Assembly (NCBI GenBank): GCA_902465115.1
Contig: CABQMC010000028.1
Coordinates: 1 to 12,235, forward strand
DNA from: an uncultured Collinsella sp.
GTDB lineage: Bacteria > Actinomycetota > Coriobacteriia > Coriobacteriales > Coriobacteriaceae
DNA length: 12,235 nucleotides
Direction: 5' to 3'
The stretch's first letter is position 1. The number at the start of each line of letters is the position of its first letter. Of this stretch, positions 5,669-12,235 are shown piece by piece. The translations under genes and the position numbers were made by a program. Under the pieces are notes generated by a model. That model was not told the DNA's origin and ran no database searches. It worked only from the letters and a program-made list of their open reading frames with translations.

Positions 5669-8158
5669 ATGAACGATTCTGCTCTTAAGAGCTTCTGCAC
5701 CTGGGCCCGTACGGAGCTCATCAAAGGCGTGGAGGCGCAGATGGTGCGCTACGGCATCACCGAACCTGCACCCGCGCCCGTTGGGTCCGAGACCGTCAGC
5801 GGCCTGCCCCTAAGTCCGGCTGAGATTGAGCAACGCGACGAACTGCTGCGCATGCAGGCAGAGGTGGGTCACGAGGCGCTGCGCGACCGTGCGGCCTACA
5901 CCTGGTTCAACCGCATCGTGGCCATTCGCTTCATGGATGCATGCGGATGGCTTCCCAGCCGTATGCGCATGCTAAGTCGTGCGGACGGCAGCCATGGCAG
6001 CGAGGCCGTGGAGAACGCACTGGACGTGGAAATAACGACGGCCGATACCGATCGCATAGCCGAGCTCAAGATGGCGGGCTTGGATGAACCGTTGTGGCGC
6101 TACCTGTTTGTTGCTCAGTGCGAGGAGCTTGCCGATTGCCTGCCGGGCGTCTTTGAACGCGTGGGCGGAGCCATGGAGCTGCTGTTGCCCCAGGGCCTCA
6201 TGATGGCTGACAGTGTGGTGGGCAAACTCAATGCCGTCCTCACTGACGAGGACTGGCGCGAGGGCGTGACCGTTCTGGGCTGGATGTATCAGTACTACAA
6301 TGCCGACGTTAAAGACGAGTTCTTCAAGTCCAAGCGCAAGGCAGCGGCGGCGGACATCGCGCCCGCCACGCAGCTCTTCACCCCCGAGTGGATCGTGCGC
6401 TATATGGTCGAGAACTCGCTCGGCCGTCTGTGGATGCTCAACAATCCGGGGAGTTCGCTACGCGAGCGCATGGAGTATTACATCGAGCCCGATGCTGAGC
6501 ACGAGGACTTCATTCGCATTTCGAGTCCCGAGGAGATAACCCTCTGCGACCCCGCATGCGGCTCGGGCCATATCTTGGTCTATGCGTTTGAGCTGCTCTT
6601 CCATATGTACGAGGAGCGCGGCTATCGTGAGCGCGAGATTCCCGAGCTCATTCTTACTAAAAACCTTGCAGGTATGGAAATCGATTCCCGCGCGGCACAG
6701 ATCGCGGAGCTGGCGCTTGCCATGTGCGCCCGCGAGCATGACCGTCGCTTCTTTAGGCGTGGCGTTCGCGCCGACGTTACCGTGCTCTCGAGCATTCCGC
6801 TAGGGGAGGACGAGCTGCCGGGTAACAAGAAGCTCGCCGAGGAGCTGAGTCATTTGGGCGAGATCGGTTCGCTGCTCAATCCCTCAGAGGACGAGATCGA
6901 CGAGCTCAAGGCTGCCGCCGCGAGTTGTTCCGATGACCTTTTTGCCGCTACGGCCAAAACTAAGCTCGAAAGCGCCGTCGCCATTTGCGAGAAACTGTCC
7001 CGTCGTTTTATCTGCGTCGTGGCGAATCCTCCGTATATGGGCAGCAGCAGCTTTAACCCCTTCATGAGCAAGTGGGTCAAGAAGAACTACCCCGACGTGA
7101 AGAGTGACCTGTGTACGTGCTTCATCGAGCGCGGGTTCAACCTTACAAAGGACCGCGGTTACGCGGCCATGGTCACTATGCAGAGCTGGATGTTCCTGGG
7201 CAGCTTCGAGAAGATGCGCTCCTCGCTCACCGGCGGCAAGACTATCGTCTCGATGGCGCATCTCGGCCCCCGCGCATTCGACGCCATCGGCGGCGAGGTC
7301 GTCAACGTGACAGCCGACGTCATCTACAATGGCCGCGCGGCATGCGAGGGCGCCTACGTGCGCCTCGTCGACATCAACGGTAGTGAGGCGAAGCGTCTCA
7401 AGCTGCTCGAGGCGATCCGAGATCCCGACTGCGGCTGGTTCTACCGCCGCGACGCCGACATCTTCAAGCAGATCCCCGGCGCCCCAATAGCCTACTGGGC
7501 TGGGGGCGGAATACTATCTGCATTTAAATCAAATCCAGCTGTTGGTACGCGCGCGTCGCTTCAAGCTGGAATCACAACGGGAAACAATGACTTATTCATT
7601 AGAGCTTGGTGGGAGGTCCAACTATCAAAGTTTGATAGGGAGTGCTCATCGATTAACGAGGTCCAAACCACAACGTGTTGGTATCCATGTAACAAAGGTG
7701 GTAGCTATCGCAAGTGGTATGGCAACCGAGATAACGTTATGAATTTCTCAGTCACTGGCCAACTGGAGATGAAAAAACAGTCAGGATTCCGCCCCGTCAG
7801 CCTTGATGATCAATTTAGGCCGTCGATCTCTTGGTCAGACGTTACGTCCGATCGCAATTCGTTTAGAGTCAACGGCGGACACAGTCTGTTTGAGCATGCT
7901 GGAAGTTGCGCATTTATTGCAGATGACAACCTGCTTCCGCTAATTGCCTACCTGAATTCATCCGCAGCATCTGTGATGCTCAGAATGATTAACCCAACTC
8001 TTAATTGTAATGCGGGCGTTGTGTCAAGGCTGCCGCTTCTTGGCCTTGGTGAAGAGGGCCGTATCTCTAGCATGGCTGAACTGGCTATCGAACTGTCAAA
8101 AACCGACTGGGACTCGTTTGAAACCTCCTGGGATTTTAAACGTCACCCCTTATTGTGA
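5669..8158 (+). CDS. pglX: BREX adenine methyltransferase PglX, N-terminal part (split gene)
   Basis: PglX is the site-specific N6-adenine DNA methyltransferase and specificity factor of BREX; it uses S-adenosylmethionine. This 829-residue product holds the N-terminal domain (TWFNRIVAIRFMD at 78-90), SAM-binding motif I DPACGSG (294-300), the LAGMEIDSRAAQIAELAL block (333-350) and catalytic motif IV NPPY (453-456). These are followed by HLGPRAFDAIGGEVV (531-545), IPGAPIAYW (602-610) and a target-recognition region (~611-810). It ends at WDSFETSWDFKRHPLL. Intact type 1 PglX continues past this FKRHPL motif for about 300 more residues; here a TGA follows and that part is a separate gene at 8842. 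All catalytic motifs are present, so the protein can plausibly bind SAM and catalyse if paired with the C-terminal piece. ATG 5669 has GAAAGG at 5653-5658. From about 7486 the codons change abruptly to AT-rich, with ATA, CTA and AGA appearing, pointing to an exchanged recognition region. Confidence 0.92.
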   Translation: MNDSALKSFCTWARTELIKGVEAQMVRYGITEPAPAPVGSETVSGLPLSPAEIEQRDELLRMQAEVGHEALRDRAAYTWFNRIVAIRFMDACGWLPSRMRMLSRADGSHGSEAVENALDVEITTADTDRIAELKMAGLDEPLWRYLFVAQCEELADCLPGVFERVGGAMELLLPQGLMMADSVVGKLNAVLTDEDWREGVTVLGWMYQYYNADVKDEFFKSKRKAAAADIAPATQLFTPEWIVRYMVENSLGRLWMLNNPGSSLRERMEYYIEPDAEHEDFIRISSPEEITLCDPACGSGHILVYAFELLFHMYEERGYREREIPELILTKNLAGMEIDSRAAQIAELALAMCAREHDRRFFRRGVRADVTVLSSIPLGEDELPGNKKLAEELSHLGEIGSLLNPSEDEIDELKAAAASCSDDLFAATAKTKLESAVAICEKLSRRFICVVANPPYMGSSSFNPFMSKWVKKNYPDVKSDLCTCFIERGFNLTKDRGYAAMVTMQSWMFLGSFEKMRSSLTGGKTIVSMAHLGPRAFDAIGGEVVNVTADVIYNGRAACEGAYVRLVDINGSEAKRLKLLEAIRDPDCGWFYRRDADIFKQIPGAPIAYWAGGGILSAFKSNPAVGTRASLQAGITTGNNDLFIRAWWEVQLSKFDRECSSINEVQTTTCWYPCNKGGSYRKWYGNRDNVMNFSVTGQLEMKKQSGFRPVSLDDQFRPSISWSDVTSDRNSFRVNGGHSLFEHAGSCAFIADDNLLPLIAYLNSSAASVMLRMINPTLNCNAGVVSRLPLLGLGEEGRISSMAELAIELSKTDWDSFETSWDFKRHPLL

Positions 8159-8167
8159 GTGATCAGC

Positions 8168-8767
8168 ATGAGGTACATTCGCCGACTATTTATTTCTTTG
8201 GCTGTTTCAATTCCATGCTTAGTGGTTTTTACGCTACTGATTAAAGCTCTTCTTGGATTTCTATCCGGCATTTGCTCGCTTCCGTTGCTCAACTCTTTAT
8301 CGTCGGGGGATTTGTTAAATGGAGTCGGGACGTTTTCGGCAGTCATTATTGCAGTGGTCTCGTATCAGCACGACATAGAAACGAAGCAAGAAGAAGAGAG
8401 GTCTCGGAGCGAAAAGGCTAAGCCTCAAGTTGAGGTGGACAGTTTCGAGGAAGATTACGGATTCATTGTTTCGATTACCAATGTAGGTCCCCGGCCAATT
8501 CCGTCAATTATTGTGGAGGAAAAGCCAGTCGTATCTAATCTTGAGCCTGGAGATACCTGTCGTTTTGATTACATCGGTTTTGAGTCGTGTGAGTCGTATG
8601 AAGGCGAGGTTGAGGGCTCCAATTACGTTGTTTCAACGAGGACCTTTCGCGATGGGGTAAGCCTTTGGCTCTTTATGTATGACATTTTGGGTAAGGCTTG
8701 GATGAGTGAATATACGCTCGAGGAAGATGGTGCCCGGTTGTTGGACGGACCCTCCTGGGTGCTGTGA
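8168..8767 (+). CDS. Unrecognised two-helix membrane protein nested within pglX
   Basis: I do not recognise the family. The 199-residue product starts MRYIRRLF, has a first membrane helix at about 8-30 and a second at about 48-66 (VGTFSAVIIAVVSY). A charged linker follows (68-86, rich in Glu, Lys, Arg), then a soluble, probably beta-rich domain (about 87-199) containing VSITNVGPRPIPSIIVEE. The N-terminal arginines suggest both ends are cytoplasmic, placing the soluble domain where BREX proteins work. The frame also opens at GTG 8159, directly after the pglX stop; ATG 8168 is chosen because the basic residues then lead into the helix. Either way translation is probably coupled to the upstream gene, since no strong ribosome site is seen. 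Low GC matches the adjacent recognition region and not the core genes. Its place inside the methyltransferase gene suggests an accessory defence or regulatory role (inference). It could instead be a neutral passenger. Confidence 0.75.
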   Translation: MRYIRRLFISLAVSIPCLVVFTLLIKALLGFLSGICSLPLLNSLSSGDLLNGVGTFSAVIIAVVSYQHDIETKQEEERSRSEKAKPQVEVDSFEEDYGFIVSITNVGPRPIPSIIVEEKPVVSNLEPGDTCRFDYIGFESCESYEGEVEGSNYVVSTRTFRDGVSLWLFMYDILGKAWMSEYTLEEDGARLLDGPSWVL

Positions 8768-8774
8768 GAAAAGC

Positions 8775-8804
8775 TTGACTACCACATAAAATGCCCCTTT
8801 GAAT
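8775..8804 (+). promoter_or_regulatory. Possible internal promoter before the C-terminal pglX gene
   Basis: TTGACT (8775-8780) matches the -35 consensus at five of six positions, and TTGAAT (8799-8804) 18 bases later is a weak -10. Both lie in the 74-base gap before the C-terminal pglX gene. This is plausible but not strong; the genes could equally be co-transcribed from upstream. Confidence 0.2.
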
Positions 8805-8817
8805 CATTGTTTTTAAT

Positions 8818-8841
8818 CCCCTACTACCTGGAAGGCGTTCC
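8818..8841 (+). other. In-frame vestige of the uncut PglX linker
   Basis: Read in the frame of the downstream gene, the 24 bases before its ATG encode P-L-L-P-G-R-R-S, preceded by non-matching codons and a TGA at 8800-8802. The N-terminal PglX gene ends ...R-H-P-L-L. The shared P-L-L, using different synonymous codons (CCC TTA TTG versus CCC CTA CTA), indicates that these bases once continued the pglX frame and that the junction is at this point. The same stretch now supplies the GGAAGG ribosome site (8830-8835). Confidence 0.55.
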
Positions 8842-9810
8842 ATGTCAACACTGCTCGCCGATAAATACGAGGCTCGCAAAGCCGAGGTTAACGCTCGCTT
8901 TGAGCAGCTTCGCGCTAACGAGGAGGAGCTCAACCGAATCTTTGCCAAGATCTACAATATGGAGGGCGAGGTGCCCATCGAGGTCGAGGATAAGTACGTG
9001 TCGGTGGCGCGCATCTTTGATACCGCCGACGAGATCCCTGAGAGCTACAAGGGCAACAAGTACGTGCGTACCAAGCGCGACGAGATCACCTCGCTCATAA
9101 GCTATGCCGTGGGCTGCATGTTCGGTCGCTATTCGCTGGATGTGGACGGTCTGGTTCTGGCCGACCAGGGCGCCACGGTCGACGACTATCTGGCCAAGGT
9201 GCCCGATCCCGATCACGTGACCTTTATGCCCGATGCCGACAACGTGCTGCCCATCACCGACGACGAGTACTTTGACGACGACATCGTGCGTTACTTTATC
9301 GACTTTGTGCGCACCGTGTACGGCGAGGAGACACTCGAACAGAACCTGGCCTTTATTGCCGAGGCGCTCGGCGGCAAGGGCACCTCGCGCGAGGTGATTC
9401 GCACCTACTTTTTGAAGGACTTCTATAAGGACCACTGCCAGACCTATAAGAAGCGCCCCGTCTACTGGCTGTTCGACAGCGGCAAGAAGAACGGCTTCAA
9501 GTGCCTTGTTTACATGCATCGCTACCAGCCTGACCTGTTGGCTCGCATCCGCACCGACTATGTGCATGAGCAGCAGGAGCGCTACCGTGCCCAGATTGGG
9601 TATGCCAACGATGCCCTTGTCAGTGCCGAGCGCGGCGAGCGCGTGCACTTGGATAAGCGCATCAAAAAGCTCAACGACCAGCTCAAAGAGACCATTGCCT
9701 ACGAGGAGAAACTGCACCACTTGGCAGACCAGATGATTAAGATCGACCTCGATGACGGCGTCAAGGTCAACTACGCCAAGTTTCAGGATGTGCTGGCGAA
9801 GATTAAGTAA
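8842..9810 (+). CDS. pglX: BREX methyltransferase PglX, C-terminal part as a separate gene
   Basis: This 322-residue protein corresponds to the C-terminal third of type 1 PglX and has no methyltransferase motifs of its own. Conserved segments are EQLRANEEELNRIF (21-34), SLISYAVGCMFGRYSLD (84-100), ITDDEYFDDDIVRYF (138-152), GEETLEQNLAFIAEALG (161-177), KRPVYWLFDSGKKNGFK (204-220) and a coiled-coil-like region (about 240-310). It ends in IDLDDGVKVNYAKFQ. ATG 8842 has GGAAGG at 8830-8835, six bases upstream, so it is well set for independent translation. It is in a different frame from the N-terminal gene and 683 bases beyond that gene's stop, so read-through cannot join them. With the N-terminal part and the vestigial linker the total is about 1156 residues, the length expected of an intact PglX, so little or nothing is lost. 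The two products probably assemble into one functional enzyme (inference). GC and codon use return to that of the core genes. Confidence 0.88.
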   Translation: MSTLLADKYEARKAEVNARFEQLRANEEELNRIFAKIYNMEGEVPIEVEDKYVSVARIFDTADEIPESYKGNKYVRTKRDEITSLISYAVGCMFGRYSLDVDGLVLADQGATVDDYLAKVPDPDHVTFMPDADNVLPITDDEYFDDDIVRYFIDFVRTVYGEETLEQNLAFIAEALGGKGTSREVIRTYFLKDFYKDHCQTYKKRPVYWLFDSGKKNGFKCLVYMHRYQPDLLARIRTDYVHEQQERYRAQIGYANDALVSAERGERVHLDKRIKKLNDQLKETIAYEEKLHHLADQMIKIDLDDGVKVNYAKFQDVLAKIK

Positions 9811-9833
9811 CTGCAGATACGGTAAGGATATTC

Positions 9834-12235
9834 ATGCCCAAGATCGATGTAGAAGAACAGCTCAAGCTGCGATTTTTGCAGCCGTTGTCCTCATGCGCGC
9901 CGCGCCGTGTTGTGGTTTGGCACGATGCGGACGGCGAGTTTGCTCCTGAGTTTGAGCGATTGGCTGCCGAGGGTTTCGACGGCGTGGGGGCCGATGCCGG
10001 CGTAATGCCTGCTCACGGTGACTTTGAGCGCCCGGTGCGCTTTGTTGAGGCCTGCGAGGGCCGTATGTTTGCCGTCAAGAAGCTCATCAACCGCGATGAC
10101 CTTGCGAGCGATATCTTGCTGTATCGCCGTTGCCCGCGCGGCAGGCTTGAGGGCGATTGGCTTGCCGATGTTGAGCTGTATGCCGATCGGTTCCAGGCTG
10201 ACTATCTTTCGCTTTTGGCCGATCAGCTTGGTATCGAGAATATCGATGCCGTGCGCGAGAGCCTGCGAGCGCACAAGGCGTTCTTTGTCGCCAAGTCCCG
10301 CTGCGCTAAGTTTGTCGCATGCGTTCCACATGCCGCGGGTGCATCCGATATCGAGCTCGGAATCCTTACGGTGATCTTTGGCGGCAAGGAACCGGGCGAC
10401 GCGCGGCCCGCGTTTGTATTGCGCGGCTGCATGGCCATGCTGCTGCACGAGGGTCCCGAGGCGCTGGCCGCGCTGGTGGATAAGTACTGTGTGCGCGATG
10501 TTCTCGCTGCCTTTATGCTGCGCTGTTATGGGTTTGATGGACCGCTGCACGAGCGTGATTCACTGCTTATGCTTGCATCCCATGTGCTTCTTACGGCGGC
10601 ATCCACCGCACTTCCCGAGGGAGCGCTCAAGGGGCTCGAAAACTATATGGCTCCCGCCTACGGCCCCTATTGCCTTGAGGCGGTGCGTACGTGGGACCAG
10701 GCCGCCGATGCCCGGGCATCGAGCGAGGACCTATTTGAGATTTGTCGTTTAGTTGAGGATGCCCGCGGGCTCTTTGCACGGTTCGAGACCCTGCCGATCG
10801 ATGCGCTGGCTTCGCTTGATGTGTTCCCGTGCGTCAACGAGGTTGTGCTCTCGCAGCTGTTCTGCTCGTTTGCGCAAGGTGCAGACCGTGTTGAGGATGC
10901 GCGTGCCTTTGCTGCGCGCCGTTGCGACCTAAGCTGGTACCGTCGTGTCGAGAGCTACTTTGACCTGCTTGTCGCTGTGGCCGATATGTGCGCGTTTAGG
11001 CAGACGCACGCGGGTGGGTTCCATCTGGCGCAGTCCCAGCAGGTGTGGGATGCCTATACGTCCGAATGGTATGCCATGGACGCTGCCTATCGCCATATGT
11101 GCACCGCGTATCTGCGGGCACGCTCCGTCGAGTGCGATGCGCTCGAGGAACCTGCCCGCGCCGTGGCGGACTGGGCGGAGAATCTCTACAGCAACTGGTT
11201 CTTGGCGGATGCCAATGCCTGCTGGGCGGCTGCTGCGCAAGGGGAGTGGGCCGATTGCGGCTACATCGATGGTCCCGCACGGCAGGATGAGTTTTACTGG
11301 CATGTGCTACCCGCCTTTGTGGGTTCTGCCAAAACAACGGTCGTTATCGTGAGCGATGCGCTGCGCTATGAGGTGGCCCGCGACGTTGCGGCGCTGCTCG
11401 AGCGCGAACGCGGCGGCAACGTCAAGGTCTCTAGCATGCAGGCGGTCTTTCCCTCCATTACCGAGGTGGGCATGCCTGCGCTGCTGCCGCACCAGGTGCT
11501 TGAGCTTGCAGAGGATGGCGCGTTTGTGTTGGCTGACGACATGCCCACTGCGACGACTCCGCAGCGCGAGGCCGTGCTTGCCCACGTTGAGCCTACAGCC
11601 CGCGCTTTGCGCTCGAGTGCATACCTCAACATGGCGGGAACCGAGCGCAAGGCGATGCTCAAGGACTCAAGACTTGTCTACCTCTATCACAACAAGATTG
11701 ATGCCACGGGCGAGAAGGCCGCTACGCAGGATGACGTCTTCGATGCCTGCGCGGACACCGTGGAGGAACTTGCCGCGTTGGCGCGCCGCGTGTGCACCGA
11801 CGCTCCGGGCGCGCGTGTTGTTATGACGGCGGATCACGGCTTCATCTACACGCGTCGTGAGCTCAACGAGTGCCAGATGCTCGGCAAGCCAGACCTTCCC
11901 TTCCTTGACGCTCCTGTCATGCACGGCAAGCGTCATCTGGTGGTGCCCAACGAGGCCGTGGCCAAGCTTTCGGAAGAGGCATGCGAGGTGTTTGTTAATG
12001 TTGGCATGGGACGTTTAGGTGCCGGTTTTGAGGGATTTGCCCCGCGCGAGAACGTGCACTTCAAGCGTCCCGGCGGCACTAACAACTACGTCCACGGCGG
12101 CATGAGCCTGCAGGAGCTCTGCGTGCCCGTTATCGGATTTTGGCGTGCGCGCTCGGGTTCCAAGGACTTTGTCGATACGCGCGTGGCGACGCTGCGCGTG
12201 CTAAGTGAGGGGCGCCGGGTGACCAACTCGCTCTT
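9834..12235 (+). CDS. pglZ: BREX alkaline-phosphatase-fold protein PglZ (partial, runs off the right edge)
   Basis: PglZ is the core BREX protein with an alkaline-phosphatase superfamily domain, required for host methylation and defence in studied type 1 systems. The frame is open from ATG 9834 to the window end (800 codons) with no stop. Metal-site motifs of the fold are visible: VVIVSDALRYEVARD with Asp508, a TADHG with Asp667-His668, and VHGGMSLQE with His754. YLYHNKIDA is another typical PglZ segment. The N-terminal half (residues 1-480) is the helical region usual for the family. Family proteins are about 850 residues, so perhaps 50 are missing. AAGGA at 9824-9828 lies 5 bases before the ATG, and 23 bases separate it from the C-terminal pglX gene, so the two are clearly in one operon. 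brxL would be expected next, beyond the window. Confidence 0.93.
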   Translation, partial: MPKIDVEEQLKLRFLQPLSSCAPRRVVVWHDADGEFAPEFERLAAEGFDGVGADAGVMPAHGDFERPVRFVEACEGRMFAVKKLINRDDLASDILLYRRCPRGRLEGDWLADVELYADRFQADYLSLLADQLGIENIDAVRESLRAHKAFFVAKSRCAKFVACVPHAAGASDIELGILTVIFGGKEPGDARPAFVLRGCMAMLLHEGPEALAALVDKYCVRDVLAAFMLRCYGFDGPLHERDSLLMLASHVLLTAASTALPEGALKGLENYMAPAYGPYCLEAVRTWDQAADARASSEDLFEICRLVEDARGLFARFETLPIDALASLDVFPCVNEVVLSQLFCSFAQGADRVEDARAFAARRCDLSWYRRVESYFDLLVAVADMCAFRQTHAGGFHLAQSQQVWDAYTSEWYAMDAAYRHMCTAYLRARSVECDALEEPARAVADWAENLYSNWFLADANACWAAAAQGEWADCGYIDGPARQDEFYWHVLPAFVGSAKTTVVIVSDALRYEVARDVAALLERERGGNVKVSSMQAVFPSITEVGMPALLPHQVLELAEDGAFVLADDMPTATTPQREAVLAHVEPTARALRSSAYLNMAGTERKAMLKDSRLVYLYHNKIDATGEKAATQDDVFDACADTVEELAALARRVCTDAPGARVVMTADHGFIYTRRELNECQMLGKPDLPFLDAPVMHGKRHLVVPNEAVAKLSEEACEVFVNVGMGRLGAGFEGFAPRENVHFKRPGGTNNYVHGGMSLQELCVPVIGFWRARSGSKDFVDTRVATLRVLSEGRRVTNSL

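Larger units (their letters stand above)
7486..8817 (+). other. AT-richer block: PglX recognition region plus nested gene, probably acquired as a unit
   Basis: Hand counts of G+C in 60-base lines show the change: 38/60 at 7201-7260, then 26/60 at 7621-7680 and 26/60 at 8341-8400, returning to 36/60 at 9181-9240. The left edge falls at the conserved IPGAPIAYW codons (7472-7498). The right edge falls at the surviving linker codons for PLL at 8818-8826. Both edges lie in conserved PglX sequence, as expected for homologous exchange of a specificity segment. No transposase, integrase or terminal inverted repeats are visible inside. Confidence 0.6.

Noticed and set aside
7486..8817. The AT-rich block as an insertion sequence or prophage fragment
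   Set aside because: No transposase, integrase, terminal inverted repeats or clean target-site duplication can be seen; part of the block is PglX coding sequence itself.
8156..8842. The split of pglX as a simple sequencing frameshift or point nonsense mutation
   Set aside because: The two parts are separated by 683 bases containing a different, well-formed gene, and the second part has its own ribosome site.
8845..9720. Long open frame on the minus strand opposite the C-terminal pglX gene
   Set aside because: It is an antisense shadow produced by the GC-rich codon bias of the real gene; its leucine/valine/histidine-rich translation resembles no protein family, and the plus-strand frame carries conserved PglX motifs.
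1..12235. CRISPR array, tRNA or rRNA genes
   Set aside because: No regularly spaced repeats or recognisable RNA-gene sequences were found by reading either strand.

Overview
The window holds most of a type 1 BREX (bacteriophage exclusion) operon, read left to right: brxA, brxB, brxC, pglX and pglZ. pglZ runs off the right edge, and no brxL is visible. The core genes are GC-rich, with strong use of GAG, CGC, GTC and CTC codons, and have a compact Gram-positive style layout with frequent GTG starts. Together with the protein sequences this suggests a high-GC Actinomycetota of the Coriobacteriia type (Collinsella-like). That assignment is by impression, not by a search.

Layout. 2-175 (minus strand) is a small antitoxin-like gene with a palindromic operator/promoter just upstream. 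216-482 is a non-coding leader with a near-duplicated TTTGACAC element and a small hairpin. 483-1167 is brxA, whose beginning is crossed by a run of 14 G. 1169-1861 is brxB and 1940-5602 is brxC (AAA+ ATPase). 5610-5641 is a strong hairpin between brxC and pglX. 5669-8158 is the N-terminal two thirds of PglX, the methyltransferase and specificity factor. 8168-8767 is an unrecognised two-helix membrane protein. 8842-9810 is the C-terminal third of PglX as a separate gene. 9834 to the end is pglZ.

How the parts work together. In BREX, PglX methylates one strand of an asymmetric adenine motif on self DNA. The same proteins, with BrxC (ATPase), PglZ (alkaline-phosphatase fold), BrxB and BrxA, block phage replication. 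Two features make this locus unusual. First, a well-placed ribosome site and GTG start at 471-485 open a frame that would enter brxA only if the G run were 10, 13 or 16. At the present 14 it is out of frame, which looks like a slipped-strand on/off switch captured in the off state. Second, PglX is cut in the linker after its target-recognition region, and a small membrane-protein gene sits in the cut. The recognition region and the inserted gene share an AT-richer composition unlike the flanks. A short in-frame vestige of the uncut linker survives upstream of the C-terminal gene. This suggests that a specificity block carrying its own passenger gene was swapped in as a unit, giving a BREX locus with an on/off control at one end and exchangeable specificity plus an accessory protein in the middle.
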